Shown here piece by piece: positions 63,403-64,000 of a stretch of DNA of 64,000 nucleotides. The notes beneath the pieces were generated by a model. That model worked only from the letters and a program-made list of their open reading frames with translations. It had not been told where the DNA came from and ran no database searches. The first letter of the stretch is position 1; each line of letters opens with the position of its first letter. The position numbers and the translations under genes were made by a program. The DNA is from Streptomyces sp. NBC_00683 (lineage in GTDB: Bacteria > Actinomycetota > Actinomycetes > Streptomycetales > Streptomycetaceae), in the NCBI RefSeq assembly GCF_036226745.1, contig NZ_CP109013.1:5642001-5706000 (forward strand), read 5' to 3'.

Positions 63403-64000
63403 TCACGCCTCCACGGGGACGTGACCGGCCGGTGCCCCGCGATCCCGCCGCAGCCCCGGTGCCAGGGCCGCGGTGACCGCGACGGAAGCCGCCGCCATCA
63501 GGGCGATCGCCGTCGCGGTGGAGGTCTGCTGGGCGAGGGTGCCGGCGAGCGCGGCCGCGACGCCCTGCATGGCGAGCATCCCCGAGGAGTGCAGGCCGAG
63601 GGCCTGGCCGGTCATCGCATCCGGTGTCATCGCCATCAGGCGCTCCTGGAGCAGCAGGCTCGCCGAGAACCCGGCCGAGGCGAGGGCGGCGAGTGCCAGG
63701 GCCAGGGGGAGCGCGGGCCGAAACGCGAACATTACATAGGGCGCCGCGAGCAGCAGGAGCAGGGGAGTGGCCAGTTGACCCCTCCACCGCAACGGGATGA
63801 ACCGGCCCGTCACGGTGTCCCCGATGAGCATCCCGAGGGCCGCGAAGGCGAAGAGCAGTCCCGCGTGATCCGGCATGTAGGGGACGAAGAGCGATTCGCA
63901 GCCGACGATCAGCCCGTTGGGCAACCAGAGCGTGAGGTACACGCGGCGCCGGGGTGCGGACGACAGCAGGACCTTGTTGGTCCGCCATGTCTCGCCGACC
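63403..64000 (-). CDS. MFS transporter (partial; start outside window)
   Basis: The frame is open from the window end to a TGA at 63403, giving 198 residues. It contains about six hydrophobic helices and the loop ETWRTNKVLLSSAPRRR that precedes LTLWLPNGLIVGCESLFVPY, as in the second half of actinobacterial MFS exporters. The N-terminal half is missing only because the window ends. Substrate unknown. Confidence 0.85.
   Translation of the reverse strand, partial: VGETWRTNKVLLSSAPRRRVYLTLWLPNGLIVGCESLFVPYMPDHAGLLFAFAALGMLIGDTVTGRFIPLRWRGQLATPLLLLLAAPYVMFAFRPALPLALALAALASAGFSASLLLQERLMAMTPDAMTGQALGLHSSGMLAMQGVAAALAGTLAQQTSTATAIALMAAASVAVTAALAPGLRRDRGAPAGHVPVEA

Overview
The window is chromosomal DNA of a high-GC actinobacterium, almost certainly a Streptomyces. 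Coding regions have strong G/C third positions, many starts are GTG or TTG behind GGAGG-type ribosome sites, and the gene content follows the order I remember for the Streptomyces coelicolor SCO2633-SCO2685 region (sodF, sigma factor, asd, pepN, malQ, csn genes, ssbB). That synteny is recalled, not searched. About 49 protein genes and one tRNA-Arg(UCU) are supported. I see no prophage, IS element, CRISPR array or biosynthetic cluster. Gene 5' of position 3 and gene 3' of 64000 are cut by the window edges.

Layout. 1-7.3 kb: a cut-off exported-type protein, tRNA-Arg, the sporulation dynamin pair dynA-dynB followed by an SsbB-type single-stranded DNA-binding protein, then a thioester-domain surface protein with an LAETG sortase signal. 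7.4-10.2 kb: ettA (ABC-F ribosome factor), a hot-dog thioesterase and an uncharacterised protein. 10.2-17.3 kb (minus): an ABC exporter-like operon with two very large FtsX/MacB-type permeases and one ATPase. 17.4-29.0 kb (minus): a signalling block in the order glnX, glnH, a coiled-coil protein, pknG, a PP2C phosphatase, a VWA protein, an FHA protein and truncated haemoglobin glbO. The glnX-glnH-pknG part matches the mycobacterial amino-acid sensing system. Here it is joined to a phosphatase, a phosphothreonine-binding protein and a VWA protein, and three of the soluble proteins carry paired zinc ribbons. This is the most interesting region of the window.

29.3-36.0 kb (minus): the csnR-csnE-csnF-csnG-csnH-csnK operon for chitosan oligosaccharide uptake and use, with a perfect ROK operator ahead of csnR. 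36.2-41.2 kb: an MscS channel, an HNH nuclease and a secreted GH84-like protein whose key active-site residues are altered. 41.4-46.4 kb: a small repeat protein abutting malQ, a small membrane protein, a LysR regulator and an allantoicase. 46.5-60.1 kb: two paralogous PepN aminopeptidases flank a DUF1203 protein, a MazEF-type toxin-antitoxin pair, asd, an ECF-like sigma factor with its membrane partner, a large secreted subtilase and an AbiEi/DUF559-like protein. 60.2-64.0 kb: a monothiol DsbA-like oxidoreductase, sodF with a good Nur box, a Tat-exported glycerophosphodiesterase, a GNAT acetyltransferase and a partial MFS transporter.

Most convergent gene pairs are separated by long perfect GC-rich hairpins that probably act as terminators in both directions.
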